NCBI RefSeq assembly: GCF_943192895.1
Contig: NZ_CALPCB010000007.1
Location: 62,001-126,000, forward strand
Direction: 5' to 3'
From: Veillonella_A intestinalis
Lineage (GTDB): Bacteria > Bacillota > Negativicutes > Veillonellales > Veillonellaceae
Length of the DNA: 64,000 nucleotides
Positions 27,001 to 36,266 of this stretch are shown one piece after another (within the stretch, counting starts at the first letter, position 1; every line of letters starts with the position of its first letter). The notes beneath the pieces are model-generated. The model worked only from the letters and a program-made list of their open reading frames with translations. It was not told the origin of the DNA and did not search any database. The translations under genes and the position numbers were made by a program.

Positions 27001-28689
27001 TCCCTCAAAGTATTCCTGAATTGCGTCTGTCTTAGCATGCTTATTGTAAGCTACTGCGTGTTTCGCCATGTCCTCAATGGTGTTAAGACCATAAGCGTCC
27101 ATTAGTTTGACTAACTTAGTTGGTCTTAAATACGTACCATCAGGTTCAGTATGCAGGTACTTCAATAGAGTATCACCAGTGATTTCACCTTTAATCTTTA
27201 GACCATAGCGGTCATTCAAGGTGTCTACAAGACCCTTACGGACTGGTTCGGTCTTCTTTGACGCTACTGCTATAACTTCTCCTAAGAGGTCATCATCAAG
27301 AGGTTTAAGCCCTGATAAAGGTTTAACCACTGGGGCTTCCTTAGTAGATGGTGGTATGTCCTTAACTTCAGTTACTGGTGGTTTCTTTGGTTTTACACCA
27401 GTTAGATTCTCAATAGCTTTGTTAGCGGTATTGTTTACTTCGTCCTCAAATTCAAGTTCGTACTTACCTTTGGGTGTCGGTTGATTACCTCGTGTACGCA
27501 TTCTACGTTGAATAAAAGAAAGACCTGCCCCTGCACCAGTACCTAATAGGAAAGACAAAGCATAGTTTTGGTTATTCCAGTATCCTGTCTTATTAGCAAT
27601 ATATTGGTCACCCACATTAATTAGACCATTAGTCAATCCAATTTCAGCTAATTGTGCTAACTGTGAGCCTGCTAATTTACTTGCTAATGCTCCCCCTGCT
27701 TTACCTGCAAGTTTAACTGCCAATGCTTCTTGACCTATTAAAGGTACAAAGTTAAGGGGGTCTAATAATGTACCTGCTACTGTACCAGTTATACCCATTA
27801 CAGTAGTACCACGTCTTTCAATACGTTCTTCCCTATCAAGGTCTTCGCCTTTCATTTTTGCAAGTGCCAGTAATTGGTTTCTGTCCCATGCTTCTGATTT
27901 GATGTTCTCAAAGGTTTCATAGCGTCTACCAGTTTTTGACTGATAGTCTGATTCAGAAAGACCGAGATTAGCTAGTGCTTGCTTTAAAGTATAGTCATCA
28001 AGATTTGATAGGTCTTCTCTTGGTGTCCCCATAACAGTATTATTATCAGCTACTAAGGCACGTCTAACAACACTAACTGTACCATTGTTATACCATGAGT
28101 CTAAAAAGCTATCCGCAAAAGAAGATAGTCCGCCACCTAGTTCTGTAACGTTTCCCTTACTGATATTCTGCCAATCACTGTTTCTGTCTAAATACCCATC
28201 TTCGCCATATGGTGACACTGGGGCATTCTGCATTACATACAATGGGTTTACACCACCATAATAGTTAGTGTTCTTCCATTCTTCACTTGACGCACCATAC
28301 ATACCCGCTATGTAGTCCTCAAGAGGAGCTGTAAAGTACCCATTATCATGGAGAATAGTAGCGTATTCTTCAATAGACTGTGCGTCATAAATTGCAGGAT
28401 AGTGATTGAAGAAGTCATTAACAATAGCGTCTGTATATTCTTCAGGTGTACCAAAGACACGATAATAATTAGTACCACCATCAGTTTGTCTATTTTCTTC
28501 CCCATTAGGTTCTGTTTGGGTTAAACCACCAAAGTTATTATTCTCTCTAGCTAACCTAGAAGTACCATAGGTAGATTCAAGATTCATTTGGGCTACTGCA
28601 TAATTCGCAAATCTTTCAGTCTTACCGTATTTTGATTGAAGTAACCTACCTACTTCTGCAATAAAGCCATTTTGTTCTATTGCTTCCAC
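24016..28689 (-). CDS. Internal virion protein D (T7 gp16-like) with glucosaminidase domain
   Basis: 1557 residues; T7 gp16 is 1318. The N-terminal ~140 residues are a FlgJ-like endo-beta-N-acetylglucosaminidase domain (AQMNLESTYGTSRLARENNNFGGLT, with catalytic Glu in NLES), where T7 gp16 has a lytic transglycosylase. It should bore through peptidoglycan during DNA ejection. The rest is a long helical protein with hydrophobic stretches (about 290-400) and a basic C-terminus, expected to form the trans-envelope tunnel with the gp14- and gp15-like proteins. Synteny (14-15-16 order) supports this. Confidence 0.88.
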   Translation of the reverse strand: MEAIEQNGFIAEVGRLLQSKYGKTERFANYAVAQMNLESTYGTSRLARENNNFGGLTQTEPNGEENRQTDGGTNYYRVFGTPEEYTDAIVNDFFNHYPAIYDAQSIEEYATILHDNGYFTAPLEDYIAGMYGASSEEWKNTNYYGGVNPLYVMQNAPVSPYGEDGYLDRNSDWQNISKGNVTELGGGLSSFADSFLDSWYNNGTVSVVRRALVADNNTVMGTPREDLSNLDDYTLKQALANLGLSESDYQSKTGRRYETFENIKSEAWDRNQLLALAKMKGEDLDREERIERRGTTVMGITGTVAGTLLDPLNFVPLIGQEALAVKLAGKAGGALASKLAGSQLAQLAEIGLTNGLINVGDQYIANKTGYWNNQNYALSFLLGTGAGAGLSFIQRRMRTRGNQPTPKGKYELEFEDEVNNTANKAIENLTGVKPKKPPVTEVKDIPPSTKEAPVVKPLSGLKPLDDDLLGEVIAVASKKTEPVRKGLVDTLNDRYGLKIKGEITGDTLLKYLHTEPDGTYLRPTKLVKLMDAYGLNTIEDMAKHAVAYNKHAKTDAIQEYFEGIVGGKLTGAQFLDVARHIKSGGTFNDLEIHLNDGSVFLNGVHHSPNSLVTKALNDDPIFADPEDIAKAMAKDEEFPDVFRNEKQGRAENNKGNIRKQETIDDEQQLSGNRIAKVSGRKLETSSWIGNRYGVFINSPSKTMNKIARTMGIDPRLRANNNQTVPPVSMIKQNLMNKYSKHQVDLMNAFKKWCIDTGNINVTNNVRRKFNEEVSRVYDSLYNPYNVENYVSDSPSINQAVKAVKAFRDLDLRLHKLNGTLPKDFQGAGELWRRIDYDKQGVLRTVFNNDEEFSSFMRTVAKESIQWEDITPAYRQEYLMNLDLSDVEAQAIMRSRGLEFKIGQVVEGHPYSFNTLDDMKNFIKNDLLVNDDEAFQNVVAGHWAEQVTRRQDDLMSDIHIGSDKMGYYQSRIPMDTNKLFKLPNGQVFTFNDSLRNQDLGSIMAYVAHRSSGAMALNRIGISNPVTDLRKIYERVEGELAEAVQNRTISSTQMTRELEELKDVFHNVSGGVLIFPEAVRPQDVPDMFKKILLTESYRQNGLNFGVNQVAEMVGGLSVVGSRALTHYVPALHDLIHKLKYSKDFSAEQLRHFKDYHLGHQLAEYIWFNPQLKRNAFGTQAEQQGVMMKALGGIESVVDFGAKFTSTINQITKMTHLSVSGIKADILPEMMMWARGEYNSFLRKKLFSDRHLAEAGITDPSAFKKILQERLLNLGDEKDALSKAMTKWQDEDMTSYMKLETFLDLSSQRAILQPSLWNNARKKTGWAGLVQGIMWQFKNFSQVALNNHLGRVLNNNERENFTLLMSTALSNGAVWATSVFFNSYKYFGDNEEKRQAYLDKTLTPERLIATGLMRSSVLSGLSFANDGYEMFAGGTSNRTTVDRMPESDNPYYNIITQFPAVQSAYRAFNGITSVPEAMANLMSNKEADYDPLMRLFPIDRYLPVKGILSITADQAELERERRKEIHKKREDRNKKKIEQRKERDGRQQNVQNESILDLLK

Positions 28690-28697
28690 TCTCCTTT

Positions 28698-30860
28698 CTA
28701 GCCACCTAAGTAACCCATAGGGTTCTCAACAATGTATCGTTCACTGTCACTCAAATTACGTGGGCTTTCTTCTTCTGAAGTGTCACTGGTACTATTTTGT
28801 GCATACCATGTGACATCATTTAAAATTTTACTCAAAGGAATACGCTTCATAGTCCCATATTCGTCAACACTTAGATACACTTGTGAGCCATCAGAATACC
28901 ATTTACTTGGATAGGCATATTTACCAGTATGATATGAAATAGCTTTCTCAAGGGCAACATTAGTGTTACCATTTGTATCATTTACAATTTGTTTGTAATC
29001 AGTAGCAGGTATAAAGATACCATGCACGGCTACATATTGTTGCTTCACGGCTTCCATCGCCTGTGCACGGGCTTGTTCATTGCTACTTCCACTAGCCCTG
29101 AATATTAAAGACAACTGGTCTACCTTTTCCACCATGTCAATCGGCATGCTATCTCTATTGAAACTATAAGGTGTACCTGCGTCATAATATGCGTCATACA
29201 CTGTGAAGTCAGGAACGCTTGTGTAACGTAACTCATTAGAAAGTGCTGTACGTTCTTCAGTATTAGCTAGTCGTTTTCGTGTTTCTGCATACCTCAACAT
29301 TCCTTCGTCAGCACCAAATACATCTGAAAGAGTCTTCAATGCACTAATTTCAGAAGCAAATTCTTTACCTACGGCTTGCTCGATGTAACTCCCGTTAGAC
29401 CCTGCAAGTTTAAGTGCTTGGTCTGTAGCAGGGGTTCGTTCCCCTCTCACTAAGTCAATAGATAAGTGTTGCTTAAAGTAAGCCTGCATACCTTTAGAGA
29501 ACAGTGGGTGTCTTGCGATTTTAGCAATGTTAGCGTCATCACCCGCACTAACCAGTTGGTCTATACGTGCCTGCATGGCTTGTGCAAGGTCATCTACTGT
29601 AAGACCCATTGCTTCAAGGTCTTTTTCAGTTTGAGGTATACCTGTTACTTCTTCCCTTAAGTATCTATCAAGAATTAAGTTAGCCGTATTCAAACGTTGC
29701 TCTTGGTTGCCCATGAGTTTAGTTTCTTTAGCCTTACGTTTTCGTTCAGCTTCCTCTTTACTTTCAAGGTACTTAACCCGTGGATCAATCATATGAGCAA
29801 CACGTCTTGCCTTCTCTTTGTCTTCAGGGTTATCTGAATTAATCAACTTTTCATACCATTGTTTAAGACCTACAGAAGTTGTTTGACCTTCTACTTCCTT
29901 TTGGTCTGACAATGCTTGCTGATTTTGCATACGTTGAGACTGTGCGGTAGTCATATCAGCGTATGCTTTAGGGTTCAATGTTTCCTTAATTGGTCTTCCT
30001 CGATAGTCTGTAAACTCACCTAAGAAGTCAACAATGCGTTGGTCGCCAGTATGTTCAATAGCTTTCTCCATGATAGCCTTAACTAACTTAAATTCAGTCT
30101 CAGGGTTCTTACCTTGAGTAATGTTTACTTCTTTCATAAGTTCCATTAGCATAGGCTGTAGTTCTTCATTTGTGATGTCTTTACGATATTGAAGACCACG
30201 GAATAAATCATCAGCTTTAGACAAAAGGCTAGTATATCTATCCTGCTGATACTGTGCTTCTTTATTGTCAAGATAACTTTGGGCTACATTTACAACATCT
30301 TGAGGTTGATTCTTCAAGTAGCCATTATAGAACGCATACTGGTTATTAATGGTACTTGGGTTTTCCTGTTGCCATTCCTCAAACTTTCCTTGCATGTAGT
30401 CATGGTATCTTTGGTTTTCTTCTTCTAATGTTCCTGCCAGTGGTTGATTCTGTGACCATATTTGATACTCTTGATTCCATCTTGTGTTCAAGTGTTCCCC
30501 TCGTAACTGGTCTAAGACACCAATGGCATACCTATTGTCAATCAATTTGTACTCACCAGTATTCGCTAAAATTTCAGCATTGGTGAGCCTTCGTTTTTGT
30601 TCATCGGATAACTTGTGAAAGAATTGAGGGGCAACGGCTTGTGCCACCTCATAGTCCCTCTTTTCTTTCTCTAAGTCATTGTTGCCTAGTGAAACACCTA
30701 GTGCTTCCAGTGCTTGACCTATTTTTGCCCCACTGTCGTTTCTTTCAGCGGTCACGTTCCAGTTCTGCTGAACACCTAGTAAGCGTTTCTCATAGACAAC
30801 TTTTTGGTTAGGCATATACTGTTGTGCTGTGCCTACTGCTTGTGCTACTTTACTTGGCAT
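28698..30860 (-). CDS. Internal virion protein C (T7 gp15-like)
   Basis: 720 residues (T7 gp15 747). Largely alpha-helical, Gln/Glu/Lys rich, no membrane segment, with ERNDSGAKIGQALEALGVSL near the start and LFRASGSSNEQARAQAMEAV near the end. Assigned by size, composition and location between the gp14- and gp16-like genes. Start ATG with AAGGAGATAAT upstream. Confidence 0.82.
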   Translation of the reverse strand: MPSKVAQAVGTAQQYMPNQKVVYEKRLLGVQQNWNVTAERNDSGAKIGQALEALGVSLGNNDLEKEKRDYEVAQAVAPQFFHKLSDEQKRRLTNAEILANTGEYKLIDNRYAIGVLDQLRGEHLNTRWNQEYQIWSQNQPLAGTLEEENQRYHDYMQGKFEEWQQENPSTINNQYAFYNGYLKNQPQDVVNVAQSYLDNKEAQYQQDRYTSLLSKADDLFRGLQYRKDITNEELQPMLMELMKEVNITQGKNPETEFKLVKAIMEKAIEHTGDQRIVDFLGEFTDYRGRPIKETLNPKAYADMTTAQSQRMQNQQALSDQKEVEGQTTSVGLKQWYEKLINSDNPEDKEKARRVAHMIDPRVKYLESKEEAERKRKAKETKLMGNQEQRLNTANLILDRYLREEVTGIPQTEKDLEAMGLTVDDLAQAMQARIDQLVSAGDDANIAKIARHPLFSKGMQAYFKQHLSIDLVRGERTPATDQALKLAGSNGSYIEQAVGKEFASEISALKTLSDVFGADEGMLRYAETRKRLANTEERTALSNELRYTSVPDFTVYDAYYDAGTPYSFNRDSMPIDMVEKVDQLSLIFRASGSSNEQARAQAMEAVKQQYVAVHGIFIPATDYKQIVNDTNGNTNVALEKAISYHTGKYAYPSKWYSDGSQVYLSVDEYGTMKRIPLSKILNDVTWYAQNSTSDTSEEESPRNLSDSERYIVENPMGYLGG

Positions 30861-30866
30861 ACTTTA

Positions 30867-31532
30867 TTATCTCCTTACTACTCTTACTGGTGGATATGGG
30901 TCATCACCAATGGTAACACCACTACGCTTCACTACTCGAATTGGTGCATAATCACCCATAGGTTCACCATAAGACACAACTGAATTAGAATACTTATTAG
31001 TACCAAAATGAGACTGCCTATAGGCTTCTACACTCTTATGTTGCATGTACGCATTGAAACCTGTATTAGCAAGCCTAAAGAATAACTCACCTTTACTTGG
31101 AAGTCTGGGTGGGTGTAGACCTGCGGTGTAACTTTTGGTATATTCCAACTGCTGTTCCTTATTGAGGTCAACCTCATTACTCTTGCGTCTGTAGTTGTCT
31201 TTCTCGGCTAATGCACTTCTAAGGGCTTCTGCATGAGTGGCTCTACTAAGTAACCGCCCTGTGTTACTATCCCCCATTTCTTCAGACACTGCATTGTCTA
31301 CACTTCCTGTAAGACCACTTGCATTGATGTTGAGTTTCTCAAGGTTGCTTAATGCACTTTCAAAGGCGTCCCTACGTTCTTCTTCATAGTTTTGGAATGC
31401 AAAGTTCATTGTACGAATAGCATTGGTAGCCTGTTCAGCCATTTGTCTACCTACTGCTTTTGCTTCCTCACGTTCTGCTTTCCACGAATTATAAGACCCT
31501 AATAAGGATAACCCTAGCGATAACCAACTCAT
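30867..31532 (-). CDS. Internal virion protein B (T7 gp14-like)
   Basis: 221 residues (T7 gp14 196). N-terminal hydrophobic segment (MSWLSLGLSLLGSYNSWKAE), followed by helical Ala/Glu/Arg-rich sequence (RQMAEQATNAIRTMNFAFQNYEEERRDAFESALSNLEKLNINASGLTGSVD) typical of gp14-type proteins that form the outer-membrane pore during ejection. The C-terminus is basic. Six nt separate it from the gp15-like gene. Confidence 0.8.
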   Translation of the reverse strand: MSWLSLGLSLLGSYNSWKAEREEAKAVGRQMAEQATNAIRTMNFAFQNYEEERRDAFESALSNLEKLNINASGLTGSVDNAVSEEMGDSNTGRLLSRATHAEALRSALAEKDNYRRKSNEVDLNKEQQLEYTKSYTAGLHPPRLPSKGELFFRLANTGFNAYMQHKSVEAYRQSHFGTNKYSNSVVSYGEPMGDYAPIRVVKRSGVTIGDDPYPPVRVVRR

Positions 31533-31548
31533 CTATTCACTTCCTTTC

Positions 31549-33876
31549 TTAAACTTGTCTTGAGCGGTATGTGACATTACCACGCCATGTATACCCTACA
31601 AAACTACTCGGTAACGGGCTGTCATTACTAATAGATATTCTTGTATCAGTATTTTTACCATGAAGTGGTACTCGGAAAGCCCCTGTAATAATAGGGTGTA
31701 CTCCTAATTTATTTTGGGCGTGTCCTAAAATACGACTTGTAAACTTGTAGTTACGTTTAGGCTTACCTGTAGTCGATACATTTACAGTAAACTCCCCACT
31801 GTCAGCATATTGTAATTCCATATCTTGTAATACAAGCCTGTAATTTTGTAAATACTCTGTGCCAGTTTGTTCTACTCTTTTTAGATACAATGTTGATAAC
31901 TCTATGTTCATCGTATAGGCAACGCCAACGATAGCTTTTTTACCTGTCAAGTTTTCTGTATTGGTACACTCTATAACACCATCTTCGTTACTTTCAAAGA
32001 CACGTCCATCAGTCAAGACCATATAATACTTCTTGTCTTTGGTGTCTTTAAAATGATATTTAGCGTCCCATCTGTAAGTAGATAAGTAATCATTGTAAGT
32101 ACCCGCTAGTGTTACTTCTGTCTTTCTATCAATTAGACATCGATATGGTTCAGAAGAAAAGTCTTTTGTATTGAAGTTGATTAAGAGTTTTTCAAGGAAT
32201 ACCTTACCATTACGTTTAATAACAAGATATAAGGTACTTCCTATAAAATCTGCACCAATGACTTCCCCACTAAAGACCCATTTAGACCAACTAGCTTGAA
32301 GCTTTTGTTCCTGTACGTACAAATACTTGTACACATAGATAGTGTTAGTAGCTCCTGTGGATAGTGCCATTAGTAAGTTCTCATTTTCACACGCAATAAG
32401 ACTATACACATTATTAGGGATATAGTTAGGAATATGTGAGGTAATGTTGTTACTGTCCTTACCATTGTTACCATCATATACTGCATAGTATTCTCGTACT
32501 GTCGTATGATTAGAACGCTTTGATGTGTAGTAAAGGTTTCGTCCAACACCAATAGGTTTAATATTAGGGTCACTTTGGAACTCTGTTACTTGCTTTAATT
32601 GAGCGTTCTTTGGTGACAATGCACTATCAGCTGTTAGAATAAACTGTGTGTTTCTTGAAAATAAATATAGGTCTTGGTTAAAAGGTACTGCACTGTATAA
32701 CTCTGTGATTTGATTATGAGATACATTCATGTCTATTGGGTCTGTATCAACAATGGTTGTTGCACTGTCTACCCAGTAGTTCCAATAGTCACCACTCTTA
32801 GACAAAATAACTGATTCTCCTGACACAACACCTAATCTATTACGATAGCTAAAGATATCGCTAATAGTACGCCCTACGAATGATGGTGTGGGGTTGCTAT
32901 CTTCATCGCCTGATTCACGTTGTGACCATTGAATGGTTTGAAACTTAAAGCTACCATCAGCTTGTCTTACAAGTTTATGTGGCATGGTACTAGCATTGAA
33001 CGCCACTGTTATATTAGGTGCAGGACATTCTTCCCAAAGTAAGGTACTTGCGTTGTACTTTAAGTAATAATCATCATCACTACTTGATTCCCCATAGACT
33101 TTTACTATGTAACCATTGATATGATTCCGTGGCAAGTCAGAAAACTTTTGTACGTTTTGCTTAAAGGCACTAATGGCTTGACTATTAAAGCCGTCACGAA
33201 CACGAATGTTTTTACCATTCATTTTCCTAACAACAAACCAACTCTCACCACCATAGTATGTGACCTCATATCCTTTAGCTCTAATTTGGTCTACCAGTTT
33301 TTGGGCAATGTTATTTGTACCAATTTCTGTAGTGTGTTCAGGTTTATCACCATTAGGTGTCGTAAAGGTTGCTACAAGTGTGTCCGCAATGATGACCTCA
33401 TACTTACGCCCATACTGCCCACTTTTGACATATACTGTAGCCCCATCATTGATACCAGTAGGACTTTTCCTTCCTGTGTCCATTTGTGTCTTAATTGCCT
33501 TATTTACAATAAACGTGTGGTCGGCTATGGTAATAACTCTAATGTCATTCAATGGGTTATTTGTTTTGAGATAGTTAGCACTCTCAACAGTTACCTTTTT
33601 GGCTACACCTGCTACGTCCCATACTTTAACTGTTGTTCCGTCAAAGGCTAGAATGTATTTCTCCCTGTCGTCACGGTCAATTACATGTATTTTTGGTCTT
33701 TTAGATGTGTCTAAAGATAGTTCCGCTACATGTACTGTAGGCGGTCTTTTCTGAAGACCATCAGCTTCTGTCGAGAACCCATTGACTTGTTCTTGTAGCT
33801 GTTCCATATGACGTAAGATAGCAGGCTGTTGCGATACCCCTGAAATTATATTCTTAACTACTTGTGCTACTCTCAT
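31549..33876 (-). CDS. Tail tubular protein B (T7 gp12-like nozzle)
   Basis: 775 residues (T7 gp12 794). The N-terminus QVVKNIISGVSQQPAILRHMEQLQEQVNGFSTEADGLQKRPP is diagnostic: T7 gp12 has the same ISQQPxILR and GLQKRPP elements. Forms the tail nozzle below gp11. Four nt after the gp11-like gene. Confidence 0.92.
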   Translation of the reverse strand: MRVAQVVKNIISGVSQQPAILRHMEQLQEQVNGFSTEADGLQKRPPTVHVAELSLDTSKRPKIHVIDRDDREKYILAFDGTTVKVWDVAGVAKKVTVESANYLKTNNPLNDIRVITIADHTFIVNKAIKTQMDTGRKSPTGINDGATVYVKSGQYGRKYEVIIADTLVATFTTPNGDKPEHTTEIGTNNIAQKLVDQIRAKGYEVTYYGGESWFVVRKMNGKNIRVRDGFNSQAISAFKQNVQKFSDLPRNHINGYIVKVYGESSSDDDYYLKYNASTLLWEECPAPNITVAFNASTMPHKLVRQADGSFKFQTIQWSQRESGDEDSNPTPSFVGRTISDIFSYRNRLGVVSGESVILSKSGDYWNYWVDSATTIVDTDPIDMNVSHNQITELYSAVPFNQDLYLFSRNTQFILTADSALSPKNAQLKQVTEFQSDPNIKPIGVGRNLYYTSKRSNHTTVREYYAVYDGNNGKDSNNITSHIPNYIPNNVYSLIACENENLLMALSTGATNTIYVYKYLYVQEQKLQASWSKWVFSGEVIGADFIGSTLYLVIKRNGKVFLEKLLINFNTKDFSSEPYRCLIDRKTEVTLAGTYNDYLSTYRWDAKYHFKDTKDKKYYMVLTDGRVFESNEDGVIECTNTENLTGKKAIVGVAYTMNIELSTLYLKRVEQTGTEYLQNYRLVLQDMELQYADSGEFTVNVSTTGKPKRNYKFTSRILGHAQNKLGVHPIITGAFRVPLHGKNTDTRISISNDSPLPSSFVGYTWRGNVTYRSRQV

Positions 33877-33880
33877 GTCA

Positions 33881-34453
33881 TCAACTCCGTTTCATCATGG
33901 AAGACACATCAGTATTATTAGCCATACTTGGCTGTTCAATTTCAAGTTCATAATTAAAGACACCCATACGTGCATTTTGTTCTTCCATATGTAACTGTTG
34001 TGTCATTGCTTCGTCACCTAAATAACGACTAGCGAACACCCTTGCACTTCTTGCTGTAATGTAATCACGGAATGCTTCAGGGAGTTCTTCAAACTCTACT
34101 AAGACAACTGCACTAACTTCAATAGCATTGGTAAATTTGTCTGTATTGTTTGTGATGTCATAAACGATACCCCCACGGTTTCGCAAGATACTACCATCGG
34201 TTGTTTTAACTCTTAGCAATGTGCTATCCCATGCGATTTCATGAGTAAACGTATCAGGACTTAATAAGTAGCTTTCAATGGTATTAAATGTGTATCCATC
34301 AAGCTGTACTTGGCGATTTACACTTGTTAAAATTCTATAAGCATTTTCAACATCTACATTCCCACTGTCTTCAATGGTATCAACAGGGGCTTCACCAATA
34401 GCTGATAGTATCTCATTGATAGCGTCCAGTGGTGTCAGTGGTGTTAGTATCAT
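33881..34453 (-). CDS. Tail tubular protein A (T7 gp11-like gatekeeper)
   Basis: 190 residues (T7 gp11 196). Typical N-terminus LDAINEILSAIGEAPVDTIEDSGNVDVENAYRILTSVNRQVQLDGYTFN, and a C-terminal helical FRDYITARSARVFASRYLGDE. Adaptor ring between portal and nozzle. First gene after the capsid terminator. Confidence 0.92.
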   Translation of the reverse strand: MILTPLTPLDAINEILSAIGEAPVDTIEDSGNVDVENAYRILTSVNRQVQLDGYTFNTIESYLLSPDTFTHEIAWDSTLLRVKTTDGSILRNRGGIVYDITNNTDKFTNAIEVSAVVLVEFEELPEAFRDYITARSARVFASRYLGDEAMTQQLHMEEQNARMGVFNYELEIEQPSMANNTDVSSMMKRS

Positions 34454-34471
34454 TCGCTACTCCTTTCTGAT

Positions 34472-34503
34472 AAAAAAAAATAGGGACTACCTAAGTAGCC
34501 CCT
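34472..34503 (-). terminator. Post-capsid terminator (T7 T-phi equivalent)
   Basis: On the minus strand a hairpin (GGGGCTAC/GTAGTCCC arms within 34482-34503) is followed by T9 (34472-34480), immediately after the capsid gene. T7 has its main phage-polymerase terminator at the same place, downstream of gene 10, giving high capsid and lower tail expression. Confidence 0.9.
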
Positions 34504-34514
34504 GTGAGAATTAA

Positions 34515-35504
34515 CTAAGCACTTGCTTTGATGGTACAAATACCACTAGCTTCAGGGCGTAAGCCACCGTGACCCATTGCGTATTTTGCAATGATTTGGT
34601 CTGCTTGGTATTCAGGTCGGCGTGCCTGTTCCAATGCAAGGTCTTTAAGTTTAACTGTACCTAATGCTGTACGATGACAAGCAAGATATGCTACCTCATT
34701 CTTTAAAGCTGTAGGGAAGTCATGACCTTGAGGGGAAGTACCTACCATACCTGTTTTGTCTGCCCCACCAATAGTTAAGTGAGGAACTTCAACAATAGTA
34801 AAGCCACAAAGTTTAGTAAGTTCACCATCAACGATAGTTGCTACTGCACCATAGTCACGGTCAATAGCTGTCTTGTTAGCAATAATAGAAGCCACTGCTT
34901 CAGGTTTCATGTAGACAAAACGGTCAGTCGTTGGTACATAGTTGTTAGACAACTTAGCTTTCATTTCAAGTAAAGACTGAACGATTGCCCCACCATATTC
35001 TTCGTTGATGTCAACTTTGGCAACAGTCTTAGCAATTTTAATTGGTTTACCTGCGCCAGTGAAGTTCTCGTTTGTTTCCTGAGTTAACTTAGCAAGTTCT
35101 GCAAGCATAGCCCCATCAGCACTTAATGCTAATGCTTCACCTAATTGTGTTGCGTATTCAGAACGTACATCAAAATGGTTCATTGCTTCGAATAAATCAG
35201 AAATAAGTACATCAGCTGTTAACAAACCGTCAATGTTGATAACACGTTCGTTGTGTTCCATTGCTTCACGTTGGTCGTCCAAAGAGTTACCAACTTTTAA
35301 GTATTTAGCTTTTGTACGCCCCATAACTGGGAAAGAAGCGGACTTACCGCTAGAGATAGTTTTAACCATGTGGTTGTTAACTACTTTAGATGTACGAGTA
35401 AATGCTGTTAAGACTTCACCACTGAAGACCTTGAGTAGCATTTCTAACTCATTACCTACATTTTTAACTTGACCTTGTTTTGTAATACCTTGAATTTCTG
35501 CCAT
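34515..35504 (-). CDS. Major capsid protein (T7 gp10A-like)
   Basis: 329 residues (T7 gp10A 345), HK97-like fold. Family stretches: EVLTAFTRTSKVVNNHMVKTISSGKSASFPVMGRTKAKYLKVG and INIDGLLTADVLISDLFEAMNHFDVRSEYATQLGEALA. The C-terminus ends GGLRPEASGICTIKASA. No sign of a gp10B-type frameshift extension: the stop is followed at once by the terminator. Confidence 0.94.
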   Translation of the reverse strand: MAEIQGITKQGQVKNVGNELEMLLKVFSGEVLTAFTRTSKVVNNHMVKTISSGKSASFPVMGRTKAKYLKVGNSLDDQREAMEHNERVINIDGLLTADVLISDLFEAMNHFDVRSEYATQLGEALALSADGAMLAELAKLTQETNENFTGAGKPIKIAKTVAKVDINEEYGGAIVQSLLEMKAKLSNNYVPTTDRFVYMKPEAVASIIANKTAIDRDYGAVATIVDGELTKLCGFTIVEVPHLTIGGADKTGMVGTSPQGHDFPTALKNEVAYLACHRTALGTVKLKDLALEQARRPEYQADQIIAKYAMGHGGLRPEASGICTIKASA

Positions 35505-35525
35505 GTTCTTTTAAATCTCCTTTGA

Positions 35526-36263
35526 TTATAAATTAGAAAAATCAGTCATTTTGACTTTTGCTTCAACTTCAGCACGATACACTTTGTCATTTTTGTAACG
35601 TGGGTCACTAATGGCGTTAACCATTTCATGCTGTGTCTTAAACCCTTGCGTGTTACCTTGAGGTACTACACCATTACCCATGATGGTCGGTTTAGTAGAC
35701 CCATAAGCATTTCCCATTTGTGCTTTGATACCGTTGATATGAGCCTTGATAATTGCTAGATTTCCTGTCTGTAAGACACTATTGAAGACATCGGTTGCTT
35801 CCTTACCTTGCGCCTTTACGAACTCCTGAAGATTTGCAAAGTCCTGTTCAGTGCCTGCATAAGACACAACTGCATTTGCAAATTTCTCTGCTCGTAACTC
35901 AAGGTTGTCAAGGTAAGCACTAATGGCTGTCCGTGGATAACCCGCCTTTTCAAGTTTCTTTAGGGTGTCTTCTGATAAATCCCCGTTTTCGGTGAACTCT
36001 TTGTCTAACTCCTCAAAACTAATTCCTTTCGTGTTTAGTTCCTCTTTAAGTTGACTTTCAAGTTCTACCTGTTTATCCATTTCAACTTGCACTGGGTCAG
36101 CTTCAGGTGTTTCCTGCTCTTGTTCCTCAGTGTTCTGCTGTTGTTGCTGTTGTTCGGTTTCTTGTACCTGCTGTTGGTCTTCCACTTTTGGGGTCGCTTC
36201 GGTGTCAGCTGTGACCTCAATAGTTTCAGCGGTAGAAGATGTATTAATTTCAATTTCTGCCAT
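35526..36263 (-). CDS. Scaffolding protein (T7 gp9-like)
   Basis: 245 residues, strongly acidic and Gln/Glu-rich in the first 60 residues (EDQQQVQETEQQQQQQNTEEQEQE), helical, with a short basic C-terminus that would contact the capsid. Position between portal and capsid is that of gene 9. The CAG/CAA run near 36120-36180 is a potential slippage site. Confidence 0.85.
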   Translation of the reverse strand: MAEIEINTSSTAETIEVTADTEATPKVEDQQQVQETEQQQQQQNTEEQEQETPEADPVQVEMDKQVELESQLKEELNTKGISFEELDKEFTENGDLSEDTLKKLEKAGYPRTAISAYLDNLELRAEKFANAVVSYAGTEQDFANLQEFVKAQGKEATDVFNSVLQTGNLAIIKAHINGIKAQMGNAYGSTKPTIMGNGVVPQGNTQGFKTQHEMVNAISDPRYKNDKVYRAEVEAKVKMTDFSNL

Positions 36264-36266
36264 CTA

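Noticed and set aside
33121..33651. Long plus-strand ORF inside the tail tubular B gene
   Set aside because: Antisense shadow of a clearly coding minus-strand gene with no RBS.
34515..34560. Frameshift extension of the capsid protein as in T7 gp10B
   Set aside because: No slippery run near the stop, and the terminator follows within 12 nt.
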